Source of the DNA: Haemonchus contortus
Lineage: Eukaryota > Nematoda > Chromadorea > Rhabditida > Trichostrongylidae
Length of the DNA stretch: 64,000 bases
NCBI GenBank assembly: GCA_000469685.2
Contig: LS997567.1
Span: 35,523,005 to 35,587,004 of the forward strand
Direction of reading: 5' to 3'
A program made the position numbers and the translations under genes. Within the stretch, counting starts at the first letter, position 1, and every line of letters starts with the position of its first letter. This document shows, piece by piece, positions 1 through 12,700 of the stretch. A model generated the notes under the pieces. It saw nothing but the letters and a program-made list of their open reading frames with translations, was not told the origin of the DNA and did not search any database.

Positions 1-123
1 AAAGTCTTCTCGTGTCTTGTTGCCTTCAGTATATAGCCAGAGCACTTTTGTATCCGATTCCTAGAAATCTCACTCCACAAAATTTCTGTGACTATCCAGC
101 TTTTCAAAAATGACACTACATAG

Positions 124-1540
124 GTGAATGAACTGGAGGAACGGTTCAAAAGGCAGCGCTATGTGACTGCCGGTGAGCGGGAAGAACTGGCTAATCGTCT
201 TGGTCTCAGTGCCACACAGGTGAGAATTGAGTCATTATGCCTTAGTGTGCTCCACTAAAGCCGGCATTGAAGTAAAGTAAAAAAGTGATTGGTAATGACC
301 TTGAATATGCAGAAAAAGGAGGCGGTGGGTCGAGACATACCGTTTTTGTAGGAGCATTAGAACTAGATCAGTGCTTGCAAACTCTGTTAGTCGTTTCAAG
401 AGCCTTCATTTTGACCGTATGAAAGATAGAGCCCTGAGCGGCGGCGAATCGGGCAGCTCCGGGCGTGGTTACCTGGTTTCCTCGCGGCGGCTAGGACTGC
501 ACAGGTTGACCCATACCCTAAAAAGAGGGATATGAAGTTTCTTCGATTCTCGAAGAAATCGAAGTTTTACACTGAACAGAGACCGGATTGCATCGTATTA
601 CGACCAAGGATATGTGTAAGGCATGGGTTGAACTGACGGCTTTGAAACCATTACAAGTAGTAATGGTGCTCGCCAGCGTAAGGTTTAACACGTGACTAAT
701 ATGGCATTATGTGATTGAAAGTGGGGTATTCAACCTTCAAATCTTGATGAGGCTACTAGCAAGTGCCCCTTTTGACAACGCTTCTCTGCATTCGAGGATT
801 TTTACGTAGTGGTTTTCAGAAATTGTCTCGAGTCCAAAGAGCATCAAATGAGGTTATTTAATTCCAATTTGTCCCATAGAGGAAGATGGCGGATCACAAC
901 GATGATTTCTTATTCATATAATGCCTGCTGATCCAGTATACAGGGTTAAATTGCTTTGTTGCCAACTCACAGGCTTGGAGAGACGGGCAGTAGGAACGGT
1001 TTTGTGTGATCGGTCCGCCGCACGCGGCTGTCGCGGAAAATTCGCCTCTTTAGTACAGTTCTAGCGTTCCTCATACAGCTCAATCACTATGCGATTACTA
1101 CTTTTGGCATGATTCTATTGATAGTTCTTTTGTTCCTGAATTCATTAAATGCCGCAGCATTCTGCTACATTCCTTCGCGCGCGGCGTCTCTCTTGCCGTG
1201 GCGCGACAATTTCATTCCTACTGCACCACATCCACAGGCTTGGCTTTTACGAAGGGCTCCTTGAAGTGCTGCGTACTTGAAGGTACTCATTTCAGTATCT
1301 TTCCAGGTAAAAATTTGGTTTCAAAACCGCCGCTACAAATGTAAACGTCTTGCACAGGACCGAACGTTACAACTCAGTCAATTGCCATTTACTCCGGTGA
1401 GTCCTGAAATTGCGTCACCCTTACTTTGACATTTGATCTAAAAAGATTTCTAATCGATTATGTTGAATCTCAAATGCTGTCCATTTCAGCTGTTTGCTTC
1501 TGGAATGCCATTCACGTTTGGGTGCTTCAGTAAGGAGTAA
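124..1540 (+). CDS. NK-2 class homeobox protein, 3' part (5' exons outside window)
   Basis: Exons 124-219, 1307-1396 and 1490-1540 (stop TAA 1538-1540), all joined in phase 0. The first encodes helices 1-2 of a homeodomain ([13 protein letters not shown], then the [15 protein letters not shown] turn and helix 2). The second encodes the recognition helix [13 protein letters not shown] with the usual W48, F49, N51 and the Tyr at position 54 that marks the NK-2 class. The residues after it ([12 protein letters not shown]) resemble the short segment that follows the homeodomain in Nkx2-5-type proteins. The N-terminal arm and start of helix 1 must lie in an exon upstream of the window. It would act in the nucleus as a sequence-specific transcription factor; NK-2 proteins in nematodes pattern pharyngeal muscle and other tissues (known of the family). 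The final exon as drawn ends in FSKE and a stop, but two other 3' ends are possible (see the entry at 1951-2025). Which nematode ceh gene this matches cannot be settled by eye. Confidence 0.85.
974..1240 (-). repeat. dispersed GC-rich repeat A, copy 1 (inside homeobox intron)
   Basis: The reverse complement of this stretch aligns almost end to end with 36755-37030 and in part with 4365-4600. Shared landmarks are GACGCCGCGCGCGAAGGAAT, a GTAGCAG word, CGCTAGAACTG and, at the other end, CAGCCGCGTGCGG followed by a conserved CACAAAAC block. No coding potential and no obvious terminal inverted repeat. It fills part of the 1.09-kb intron 220-1306. Confidence 0.75.
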
Positions 1541-1950
1541 ACAGAACAACATAGACCATCTTTGACCAGTACAGTGAAAATCGTGTTTGTAATTGGATGT
1601 GTCTGCTCGTCACGATTCTCATTCATGGCGCATTCCCGATCTCTCCTCCGCAGTGAGGATACAAACTCATTTTGAAACTCATAGCATTACATTAGATTCC
1701 GTTCAAAAGTTTCTATAAAGATATCTGAATTGTGTGCATTTTGTATTGAATTAAGCGATCTGTGAAAGTATTACCAGTAAATATTTTTCGGAATACTGTT
1801 TGTAAATAATGTGAATTTCACTGCTTACTACAATGATACGTCCAACAAGTACTGGTAAAAGGATCTTTATTGTGCCTACCACTGTTCGGCAGTGATGTCG
1901 TCAATTTGCCGATAATTCGATCTGACCCAATCGTTTTGATCACTTACCAG

Positions 1951-2025
1951 GCCCTTCGACTGGCGCCTTATCCTGGGGTTGGAACGGCTTACCCGCCCAC
2001 ATATCCAATCCAAATTGATAGCTAA
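1951..2025 (+). CDS. candidate alternative last exon of the homeobox gene
   Basis: After a ttaccag acceptor (ends 1950) two frames are open. In phase 0, spliced from 1396 and skipping exon 1490, it reads LRLAPYPGVGTAYPPTYPIQ and ends at TAA 2023-2025; Tyr/Pro-rich tails are common in NK-2 factors. If instead exon 1490 uses the strong internal donor (ttca/GTAAGG at 1530/1531), the phase-1 frame continues through this exon for 22 more codons to TGA. Both are inferred from splice-site consensus and open frame only. Confidence 0.35.
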   Translation, partial: ALRLAPYPGVGTAYPPTYPIQIDS

Positions 2026-2268
2026 CTGGTTTATGAATCTAAGTTATAAGAGGCTCATCCCGACGATAAAGCCCACCCAGATCTACAACCTTCCCTACAC
2101 TACCCATCTCAACAGAAATTGGCGCGTACTTGCCATTGAAGGGATCAAAATGGGAGGACCCCATGGATCCTTCCCGAAGTTCAGTGTCACCATTTCACTC
2201 GCCGGGACCTTGCTATCCGTCCGTCTGAGCCCGGCTACTCACCCATTCACTCACCATCGATCACACAG

Positions 2269-3780
2269 ATGAGGATTTTGTTACTACTAACCCTCATAGG
2301 GTTAGCAGTTGGTACGGCTTCTTGTACTCGCTTTCATTTTCCCTTTTTTCTCCAACTTCTTTTTCCAACTTCCCTCAGCCATAGTCGATCTCCGTCTAGG
2401 TCTTGGTGTTGAACATGACTGTGATGGCCGTGTAAATGGCGTATATGCAACTTCACCGTGTTCCAATGAATTTAATCATTGTTATAATGGCCAAGTGACT
2501 ATAAAAACTTGCCCTCGAGGACTTGTATTCAACCCTGACAGTAACCAATGTGACTTCGACAGTAACGTGTCGGGATGTGCAGGTACATCATGCAGACGTT
2601 TTGTGTTGTGTAGTTGTGTAAATACAGATAAGACATTTTGTAGCACGAGCAGAAGTAACTTGTAACAACCGTAAGGATGGAACTTATACGATCGGATGTT
2701 CATCATCGTTCTTCTTCTGCAGTAATGGAATTATTCACATGAGCACCTGCCAGAATGGGCTGTTCTATGATGTGGACAGGAAAACGGTAAGTGTTTGGTG
2801 TCAATGCCTTGGGCCATCAGACTAGTTACTTTGATGTTTGAGTTAAGCGGTTACTGTTGGGTTCGTCAATTTCCTGAAATGTTGGGCAGTCGGCGTTCTT
2901 GCTGTACTGGTCACCAGTCACATCGTGTCTATGGATTATGAGCAATTGCACTAGCAAGGGGGGGGGGGGGCTAAAGGCGTTCGATTCGAACGGCATACCA
3001 CGTGACGAGACATCTAACCAAGTGTAGAGTCAAAAATTGTCCCGCACCCTTTGGGGATTGGGTCCATTGCTGCACTGCCGTGGACTCGTGATAAAGTTGG
3101 CGATCGAGGGAGGACCCCGCTGCCGGGTGGGAATCCTGCGACCGCAGCCGATAACATGCCAACACTGTAGGCGACGACGTCGCGCGCGAAAGAATTAGCC
3201 GTGTGCGTACGAGCCAGTTGCCCCGCAGCCGTTTTCCCTTCTCAACCAATCGGCGCCGCCTCTGCTAAATACATGGGCTCCCGGTTCCTGAATTAGTTTC
3301 TACCAGTGCTAATCAAGGTTGAATTGTTTCAGTGTGATCATAAGTTCCGGGTTCGGGCGTGCGGTGGTCATCCGGAAGTCGAACGTGAACCAGTCACGCG
3401 TCCACCACTTCTCGTGCCTACATATGCGCCAACAGCACTGAAGTCTTTTGCAAGTAAATATGGGCCTTTCCATATCTGCCTTACGTACAGTTATTGTGTG
3501 TGGGATTTCAGAGATAAGAGGACACATCACTGACTTTTCTCATAGTTGTAAAGGAAAGCCCGATGGTACTTATCCGCTGGATGCCTGTAGTGATCAGGTA
3601 AAGCATATTTGTTAACGTAAATATGTATTGTATCCGAACATTTTTACTTTAGTATATTCACTGTACGGACGAAGTATCGCAACTGGGTAAATGCGCTGTT
3701 GGAGAAGTCTTCGTTGACAGTGGAAAATGCACACCTGTGGCGAAAGTTCCTGAGTGCAGCAAGGCGTTATCTGGAGGAAG
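2269..3780 (+). other. N-terminal region of the chitin-binding gene, exons 1-6
   Basis: Exons 2269-2311 (signal peptide), 2379-2582, 2644-2786, 3333-3484, 3546-3597 and 3653-3780. They encode three divergent CBM14 domains. Exon 2 holds a whole domain in one exon; domain 2 spans exons 3-4 and domain 3 spans exons 5-6. Exon 4 must end at 3484 (CTTAC/GTACAG): the stronger-looking GTAAAT donor at 3454 would break the frame with exon 5. These domains share only the cysteine skeleton with the array domains, so they are older. Confidence 0.75.
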
Positions 3781-6700
3781 GTAAGACGATTAGTAGCTTT
3801 ATTCAAATTGTCTTTTTTGAAATGTGCCTCCGATTAAGTATACGCTATGGAGGGTCCAAGCGTTTCGTCACCTAACCGCCACTTGTAGTTTTTATGTTGA
3901 TGAGTAAAATTGTTCATTAGTTCCCCACGAGTGCTGGCTATATTCACAACTTTCATGGTGAGGAGTAGCAGGAGCTGGTGATCGCTCCTGTCCCATGGGG
4001 TGGAACGATGAAAGTCGCGTGAACTAGCAACTGGTTCGCAATGTTGAGCCAACATAGGACCCAACACTGTAGATCAAGTTCACAAGAGCATTGAAGGAAA
4101 TTAGTTAGCAATCTTCACTTTGCGCACCCTGCTTACTTCTTTACTGTTTGTTGTTTTTTTATCGCGAGGACCTCCATCGTTTCTGGAAAAATGTCGATCC
4201 CGTAAACTGATGAGAAGGAGGGCGTGTCGGGACCAACAGAAGTCGTTGCGCGTGTAATCTGGTGTCGGCGAGTGAGACTATTGTAATGAAGGTTTCCGAC
4301 TACCACGTATCGGTGCTATGAGGTTAGAGGAGCTTAAAATGGCGGGGGGGGGGGGGTGGGGTATAGGCAAAATGGTAGCTTCGGGGCGAGGGCGACGTCG
4401 CGCACGAAGGAATGTAGCAGAAAGAAGCAGGAGCAGCACAGTACAGCACAAAAGAGGTAAGCGTAGATTCATGGCAAAAACAATAGCATACAATCGAGGT
4501 GTATGAAGAACGCTAGAACTGCAATAATGAGGCAGCAAGTCCGCGACTGCCGCGTGCGGTGAGTCGATTACACAAAACCGATTCTCCCCAAAATGGGTAA
4601 ATGGTCGTATGTCCTCAGAGAAACATTGTGTTGCATATAGGCTGCATCGGAACTAGTAGTGCGAAGTGCTTCCGCGGTGTTGAAATCGTATATCAAGTGG
4701 TAGCTTCCATTTATGACACCTCTATGGACAGTAGTAAACATGATGCAAAACAAAATTTCCAGTACGATAGATTGTTCGTCGCGTCAGGACGGCTACTATA
4801 GCTCAAGTTGCTCTTCAACTTTTGTTTCCTGCAGCAGTGGAGTCGCTCGTCAAATGGTAAGGCGAATGCAATGGTATTTCCGAGCTGCTCTTTCTATTTC
4901 TATTTCTATTTTCTATTTTGACGAGATTTAGAAGTGTCCTTCTCCATTGGTATTCAATGAAGTCAAGGGGTACTGCGACGCCCCAGAGGACTGCAAGTCG
5001 GACACTGGAGTGGCACCACCGGCGGATTCACCTAAGTCGAAACGAGATTACCAACCTAACGCAGATGCGACAAAATCTGTTTCGTATGTTATTATTTCGA
5101 GTAGCAACGTACTGGGAAGATATTGGGAAAACACGATTATAGCCCATCATTCTGTGCTATGCGTAAAGATGGACTCTACGCCGAGGAGTGCTCTGTCGAC
5201 TTCATTTCGTGCGAACAGGGAGTAGCAACGCCTATGGTGCGACTCTTTGGCTTTCCATAATGTCTTCCTATTCCTGTTGCTTCCAATAATGACATGCTCT
5301 GATCACAGAAATGCCCATCCGGTTTGCTGTTCAACAATAAAAAAGGTCACTGTGATTATCCAGAAGATTGCCTTTCTGGATCAACGGCCTTGGATCAAAA
5401 GCTGCCCCCTGCAGCTTCAGATCAACACCTCTCATCTGTTGCTACGTATGTTTCAGCCTGAGCAAAAAGTCTGGTAGCTCTTGATCGATCATTTCTTCAG
5501 GACAATTGAGTGCAAGGGCAAGAAAGACGGTTACTATTCGAACGGATGTGTGCCTGACTACGTCAGCTGTATTAGTGGAGTGGCTTCTTTGATGGTATTC
5601 GTTTGCTTTTGCCTATAACCACTTCTGACAGAAGTGTTTCGTTGCTACAGACTTGCCCGGCTTCACTCGTCTTTAATGAAGCGAAGGGATACTGTGACTA
5701 CCCGGAGAACTGCTCAGGGGGCTCTGCTTCAGTTCCTCCTTCGCCTGTTCTTGCTGCTGCTGTTGCACAGTCTCCGCCGACGGCAACGTACGCTCTCCCG
5801 CTCCGTTATTGAGTTCCTTACCTTGAGTGCTTGATGTTTTCTTCAGAAGAGTCCTTTCAGGTCAGTCGATTGCAAGGGTAAGATGGACGGCTTCTATTCG
5901 AATGGATGTGTGCCTGACTACGTCAGCTGTGTCGATGGAGTAGCTTCTCCTATGGTGAGAATGTTTACGTACGGTTTGTCTTACAATAAAGTAATACCTG
6001 CTTACTTTGCAGACGTGTCCGGCTTCACTGGTCTTCAATGAGAAGCAGGGATATTGTGACTACCCGGAAAGTTGCACCGCAGGCCCCGCTCCGGCACATT
6101 CTTCGCCTGTTCCAGCTATGCCTGCGCAATCGCCTTCCGCTGCAGCTATGCCTGCACAATCTCCTTCCGCTCCACCTTATGCTCCCCCAACGTCAACGTC
6201 GTGCGTTTGTGTTTTCATTTTCAATATGGTACTCCGATAAAATGCTTCCCTGTCTCAGGTCGGTCAGTTGCAAAGGTAAGAAGGATGGCTACTACTCTGA
6301 CGGATGTGTCTCCGACTTCGTCCACTGCACCGACGGAGTAGCTATTCCCATGGTGAGAATGTTCACGCTGTCGATTACTTGTCACTACAGCGATGAGGTT
6401 GTTCCCGTTGTAGACGTGCCCGGCTTCACTCGTCTTCAATGAAAAGAAGGGGTACTGTGACTATCCTGAGAGCTGCTCCACAGGACCTGCTCCTGCTGTT
6501 CCATTGCCGGCTCCAGCTGTTCCAGCACACTCGCCTCCTGCTCCTTCGCTGTTAGCTTCTCCCGCCCAATCTCTGTTAGTTTACTTTTACACGTCCTTTA
6601 CCGGTTACCTTCATTGCAAAATCTTTGTTTCAGACCAGTTGATTGCAAGGGCAAAAAGGATGGCTACTACTCGAATGGTTGCGTCCCTGACTTTGTTTCC

Positions 6701-9700
6701 TGCAATGACGGAGTGGCTTCTCCTATGGTAGTCATATTTATAGATTGCAGTTATTGCGGTTATTTTGGTTATTGCAGACGTGCCCGACCTCACTCGTTTT
6801 CAACGAAAAGAAGGGCTACTGTGACTATCCTGAGAGTTGCTCTGAAGGACCTGCTCCAGCTGTTCCGTTGCCTGCTTTAACTAGTCCAGTCCACTCTCCT
6901 CCTGCTCCAACGCAAGCTTCTCTTATCCAATCGCTGTAAGTTTACTTGTGCATGTTCTTAACGAGTTATCCTCCTTGAATAACCCTTGTTTCAGAGCTGT
7001 CGATTGTATGGGCAAGAAGGATGGCTATTACTCAAGTGGTTGTGTTCCTGACTTCGTCTCCTGCAATGACGGAGTGGCTTCTCCAATGGTTTGTTCAGAT
7101 AAGATGTTCAGTTCTACGGAAATGTTTCGATGTTGCAGACTTGCCCTTCCTCCCTGGTCTTCAACGAGAAAAAAGGCTACTGCGACTATCCCGAAAACTG
7201 CTCGACAGGCCCCGCTCCAGCTGTTCCTTTGCCTGTTCCAGCTATGGCTGCACAATCTCCTGCCCAGGCTTATGCTCCGCCCGCGCCAACGTCGTACGTT
7301 TCTGATTTTTATTTACTTGTCGATTATATTTTTCTGAAATAGTTAACTTTCTCAGAACTATTAGCTGCAAGGGTAGGAAGGACGGTTACCACTCCGACGG
7401 TTGTGTCCCCGAATTCGTATCCTGTATCGATGGTGTAGCCTCTCCTATGGTAAGGACCTTCACGGCCGATTCAATGCTTAAATACTCTGAAAATTACGAT
7501 TAAAATAAGTTTTACATGACATTTTTTCCTTGCAGACTTGTCCGGCCTCACTCGTCTTCAATGAGAAGAAAGGTTATTGTGACTATCCTGAAAGTTGCAA
7601 CACAGGCTCCGCTCCGGCTCTTCCTCCGCCTTTTCCAGCTATGCCTGTACAGTCTCCTTCTGCTCCAGCTTATGCTCCTTCAGCGCCATTGCCGTACGTT
7701 TCAGTTCCCATTTGATTAGTAATTCTTCTGTAAAATGCTTCCTTTTAGGCCATTCAATTGCAAAGGTAAGGAGGACGGTTACTACTCGAATGGGTGTGTG
7801 GCTGATTTTGTCTTCTGCATCGATGGTTTAGCTTCTCCCATGGTAAGGGCCTTCACGACCTTCATGAAAATCGTCGCTCTTTACAGATGATGAAGTTCTT
7901 CTCCTTGTAGAAGTGCCCGGCTTCACTCGTTTTCAACGAGAAGAAGGGATATTGTGACTACCCTGAAAGCTGCTCCACGGAATCGGTGCCAGCTGCTCCT
8001 TTGCCGGCTCCAGCTGCTCCTTTGCCGGCTCCAGCTGCTCCTTTGCCGGCTCCAGCTGCTCCAGTGTATGCTCCTCCTGCTTCACTGCAAGCGTCTCCCG
8101 TCCAATCCCTGTGAGTTCCTATGAGTATACGCCAAGCCGATAAGTCTTGTGGTTGGAAGATAATTGATATAGACCCGTGGACTGCAAGGGCAGAAAGGAC
8201 GGCTATTATTCAAATGGGTGCGTTCCTGAATTTGTCTCCTGCCGCGATGGAGTGGCTTCCCCAATGGTAATCGTTTGTGCGCATGAAATTTTTTTACTGG
8301 TTAAAGATACTTTTTTTGCAGACCTGCCCGGCTTCACTTGTTTTCAACGAAAAGAAGGGCTATTGCGACTATCCTGAGAGCTGCTCCACAGGGCCAGCTG
8401 CAGCGCCTCCACTGCCGGTTCCGATTGTTCCCGTACAACCTCCTTCCCTAGATCATGCTGCTCCGACTTCGCTATCGTACGTTGCTGTTGCTCTTTTCAA
8501 AGACCACTTTTTTCGGATTGGCGCACTTTTTCAGAACTCTCAGCTGCAATGGCAAGAAGGATGGCTATTACTCGAATGGATGTGTAGCTGACTTCGTCTA
8601 CTGCGTTGATGGAGTAGCCTCCCCGATGGTGAGAAGAATTGTGGCGAAGGTTGCCTTACATTACGATCTAGGAAGTGATTTCTTTTACAGAAATGTCCTA
8701 CCTCACTCGTCTTCAACGAGAAGAAGGGATACTGTGACTATCCTGAAAACTGCTCTTCAAGGCCAACCCCTGCCATTCCTTCGGCTGCTCCAGTGCATTA
8801 CCCTCCTGCTCCAATGCAAGCTTCTCTCCAATCCTCGTATGTTTCTTATTGCATGAGCGTGACTGAGAGCTGTTTTTCTGGAAGAATTTTAATCCAGACT
8901 TGTCGACTGCAAGGGCAAGAAGGATGGCTACTACTCAAATGGATGCACTTCCGATTTTGTCTCCTGCTTCGACGGAGTGGCTTCTCCAATGGTGATTGTT
9001 TGTGTTCATTGTGCGTCCCTGCCAAAATGTACTCGTTTTGCAGAAATGTCCAGCTTCACTCGTTTTCAACGAGAAGAAAGGCTACTGTGACTATCCTGAG
9101 AGCTGCTCCACAGGACCAGTTGCAGCGCCTCCATCGCCGGTTCCGGTTGTTCCCGCACAGCCTCCTTACGCTCCAGCCCAGGCTCCACCTAGTCCGATGA
9201 CGTATGTTGCTAGTACCACTTTGCTTGTTTGTTGCACTTTCTCTGAAATAGTTCCCTTCTCAGACCTATAAGCTGCAAAGGTAAAAAGGACGGTTACTAC
9301 TCGAGCGGATGTGTGTCTGACTTTGTCTTCTGCGTCGATGGAGTAGCTTCTCCAATGGTGGGAAGGTTCAATTCCATGGTCATTTTACATCACAACTTGA
9401 AATCGGTTTCTTTCGCAGAAATGTCCGGCATCACTCGTTTTCAACGAGAGAAAGGGTTACTGTGACTACCCTGAGAGCTGCTCTACAGAACCAGCTCCAG
9501 CTCTTCCTTTGAAGGTCCCGGTTGTTCCCTCACAGCCTACTGCTTCGGCTCAAGCTCCCCCTACACCATCAACGTAATTTTCGGGTTTGGTTCACTTATA
9601 GCTCGTCTTGAGGAGAGTTCCCTCTTTCAGACCTATCGATTGCAAAGGCAAGAAAGACGGTTACTACTCAAACGGATGCGTCTCTGACTTTGTCTACTGC

Positions 9701-12700
9701 ATTGATGGAGTAGCTACACCTATGGTGGGTGCCACTATTTTTTGCTCTAGGATGTTCTTTTGATCTGACTAGTTTTTCACATTGATGGCTGCCATTGCAT
9801 AGGGTCGTTACAATTTTTTTTGTGAATGGTCTTTACAATTTTTTTTGCCGTGACTTGTGAACCTGATTCAGGGTCATGGTCCTTCCTGTCTTTACTTCTA
9901 TCTGGTAATGAAAAATCCTTACAACCCTAGGCAGGATCTATACGATCAGGATCCATTGATGAAACTACCTTGGATGGAAGTAGCTAATTGCAGAGGGGCT
10001 TATGTCACAGCAGCATCTTGAATGCTCTGATTAGTCGGCTTCAGATGCGGTCGTGACGTATGGGACCTTTTGGTACAACTATTCTTTGCTTGTTTTTTAC
10101 AACTTATTTTGTAAAGTAGCCTAGGTAAAAGTTGGGGGTGCCAGGGCTTTTCGTGCTCTGCGTCTCTTCAATTCTTACCCCCATCTAATCATCTTACGGG
10201 CATGGGAACATCCACCCATGACTGGATGGACGCGGCAAATCGCGCGGCGAAATTCGTGGTGATTTGAACGACTTTAGCGCCTATCAAAGGGGCCCAATAC
10301 TGAAGTAGAGTCGATTAGTACGATCATCTGACCATACTTATGGACTATTCTTCAAGTTTACGCCCCAATGATAGATGCCAAAGTCGTCCTAAACGCCACG
10401 AATCTTGCCGCGAAATTTGCCGCGTCCATCCAGTTCTGGGTGAGTGTCTCACCCCAATCATCTCACCTATCCCAGGGCCCCTCCCCTTCTAAAAGTTAGG
10501 GAAGGAGCTCCGGGATCTGAGATGGGTTCCCCTGTTATGTAGATTTTGTTTTTCACCAGCAGGAATGGGCACCCTACGCTACTACACTGGAACCCTCTGC
10601 TGAGTGATAATATGATTTTGTGAAGTGAAGATTGTAACAAGTGCACGAGTAGCTGCACTGTTTATGAATAGGTAAATCCTGATGGAGAACGTTCGTTCCT
10701 ATCTTCGATAAAACTCGGTTACGCCGCATACGTCGCGCACCGCGCGGCGGCTGCTGCGATGTCGAGATGGACACATTTGGACCGTGCAGGGTTTTGCAAT
10801 TTGAATTATTTACCGCGCACGGATATTTGAATGCAACTCAGAACGTGCCATTGAGAAACGAGTGAGATACGCCTGTAGAAGAAGCAAACTAACAAAATGA
10901 ATAATTCCATGTGGATAATAAAGGATTTAGGATGTGAAGCAGTAAAGCAGTGAGTTGAGGAGATTTTTCACTAGAAACGTGCAGAACCACTGGTGCACCG
11001 ATGTCCTATTAAAATGTCACCAAAAACAACTCGAACGCGAAACCCTTGCATGGCTCAGACGTGTCCATCTCGAAATCGCACGGGCTGCGTCGCGCGCGGC
11101 GTGCGCGGCGTGACCCGCTTTTATTGGGGATGGGAACGAAGCGAACTTATCTCTATGAATTGTAGGCAAAAGAGAGCAGCGTACTACTCTTCGATGGGTG
11201 CCTGCTGAAAAATGTCTTGACTTGACTTGGTTTGTAGTGTTTTTGTGTACCAGCAAGCCACGGTTTACGGTACGAATACCGTTACTGGAAGGGACCTACG
11301 AAATATTACTTGTACAAGCTGCAGTACCTATAGTTAGCGTATCACCACAGCTTGAGTTTGCCTATTTTTGTGGAATGGCGGTAGTTCTCACCAAATTGCC
11401 ATTTTGTAGTAATATCTTATCTGTAACTGGATAAAGTTACAGTTACAGTTACAGATAAGATATTACTGTAACTGGCGGAGGTGGTGTAGTGGCAAGTGGC
11501 GCACTATATCACACGCACGGTCAGGGGTTCGAATCCCGGATCGATACCCGCCTAGGCCAACCAAGCCTTCCATCCCTCCGGGGTCGGATAATTGGTACCG
11601 GAATCGTCTGGGAGGATAAAAGTACTGACTTGTCTATCGGCTGGCCACCGCAAGTCATTGTATAGGCCACATACGCATTCATTACGCCACTACGATTCTG
11701 AATGGAAGTCGATTGCGGCCCTCAGACGGGATTGATTAACGCCAAAAACTTTATCCTTTATCCTTTTATCTTATCTGTAATGTCTTTCCTTTGGGAAAAA
11801 AACCCTTGCTTTCATAGCTCGCGGTCGGGTGTGACGAGGGCGGTGCGACTTTCGAGTAGAATTTTATTTCTTAAAATTTTCATTGCAGTCAGCGAAGCGG
11901 TGAAAATGTAATTGAGGTTTGCCAGCGCCCTTTTCTGCTCTGCGTCTCTCACACCAGTGGCAGAGTGCATAGCTAGAGTGCAGAGATGGTTTCCTCCCCT
12001 TCTGAAAGTTAGGGGAGGATCTCCGGGGTGGTGAGCCAATTGGATGTTCATTTCTTACCTCATCCCAGCTCTCTGCTCGAGATAATCATCTATCACTCCC
12101 CGGAGCTCTTCCCCTAACTTTGAGTAGGGGAGGAAAACATCTTTGCACCCTAGCACGGTCTCTATGCACCCTGTCTACTGATGTTAGAGACGCAGAGCAG
12201 ACAAGGGCGCTGGCAGCTTCCAATTACATTCTCACCAGCGAAGATAAGAGGGTGTGAAACCGGGGCAGAAATCGTAGTGGAGCAATAGTTTACAATGCGG
12301 GAAGTAAGAACTCGTAGCAAAGCACGGGCCTAAACGCAGGGGCAGAATACAGGACTGAAAGAGGATTTTCCAAACAACTTAATCTTGCAAGCAAGTAGGC
12401 CATACATGTGGAGGGTGGTTAACATATTCAAAATCGCGAGTACTGTTATGCACTCCTTGAGAAACTTGGATTTATGGGGCTTATTATTAGTGCAACCATC
12501 CGTGCGACCCTACTAATATAGGAGAAGTTCCATTGACGAGAAAACTTATGACGTGGCGGTAACAGTGTTATTTTACAGAAATGCCCGGCCTCACTCGTCT
12601 TCAATGAGAAGAAGGGATACTGTGACTATCCTGAGAGCTGCTCGGCAGTGCCAACCCCGGCTGTTCCCTTGCCGGCTCCAACAGCTCCAGTGTATGCTCC

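Larger units (their letters stand above)
9725..12578 (+). other. 2.85-kb transposon-filled intron inside the module array
   Basis: All other introns of the array are about 50-90 bp; this one, inside module 14, is 2,854 bp. It holds a 228-bp palindromic MITE (10214-10441), a 22-bp hairpin (11408-11467), a tRNA-headed SINE-like repeat (11474-11697), a second palindromic MITE (11895-12243) and GC-rich CGCGCGGCG stretches near 10730 and 11090. No coding potential beyond short chance frames. Splice sites (ATG/GTGGGT; ttttacag/AAATGC) and phase 0 are intact, so the module should still be made. Confidence 0.85.

Noticed and set aside
1979..2272. 97-codon plus-strand frame between the homeobox and chitin-binding genes
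   Set aside because: No motif, no signal peptide, and it overlaps the alternative homeobox exon in another frame. Probably chance.
3454..3459. GTAAAT as donor of exon 4 of the chitin-binding gene
   Set aside because: It leaves phase 1 while exon 5 needs phase 2. The donor at 3485 (GTACAG) fits and makes the whole gene frame-consistent.
11474..11552. Functional tRNA gene
   Set aside because: The B-box is perfect but the anticodon and D arms do not fold as in a tRNA, and the same head with a shared body recurs at 30311-30510, which indicates a SINE.
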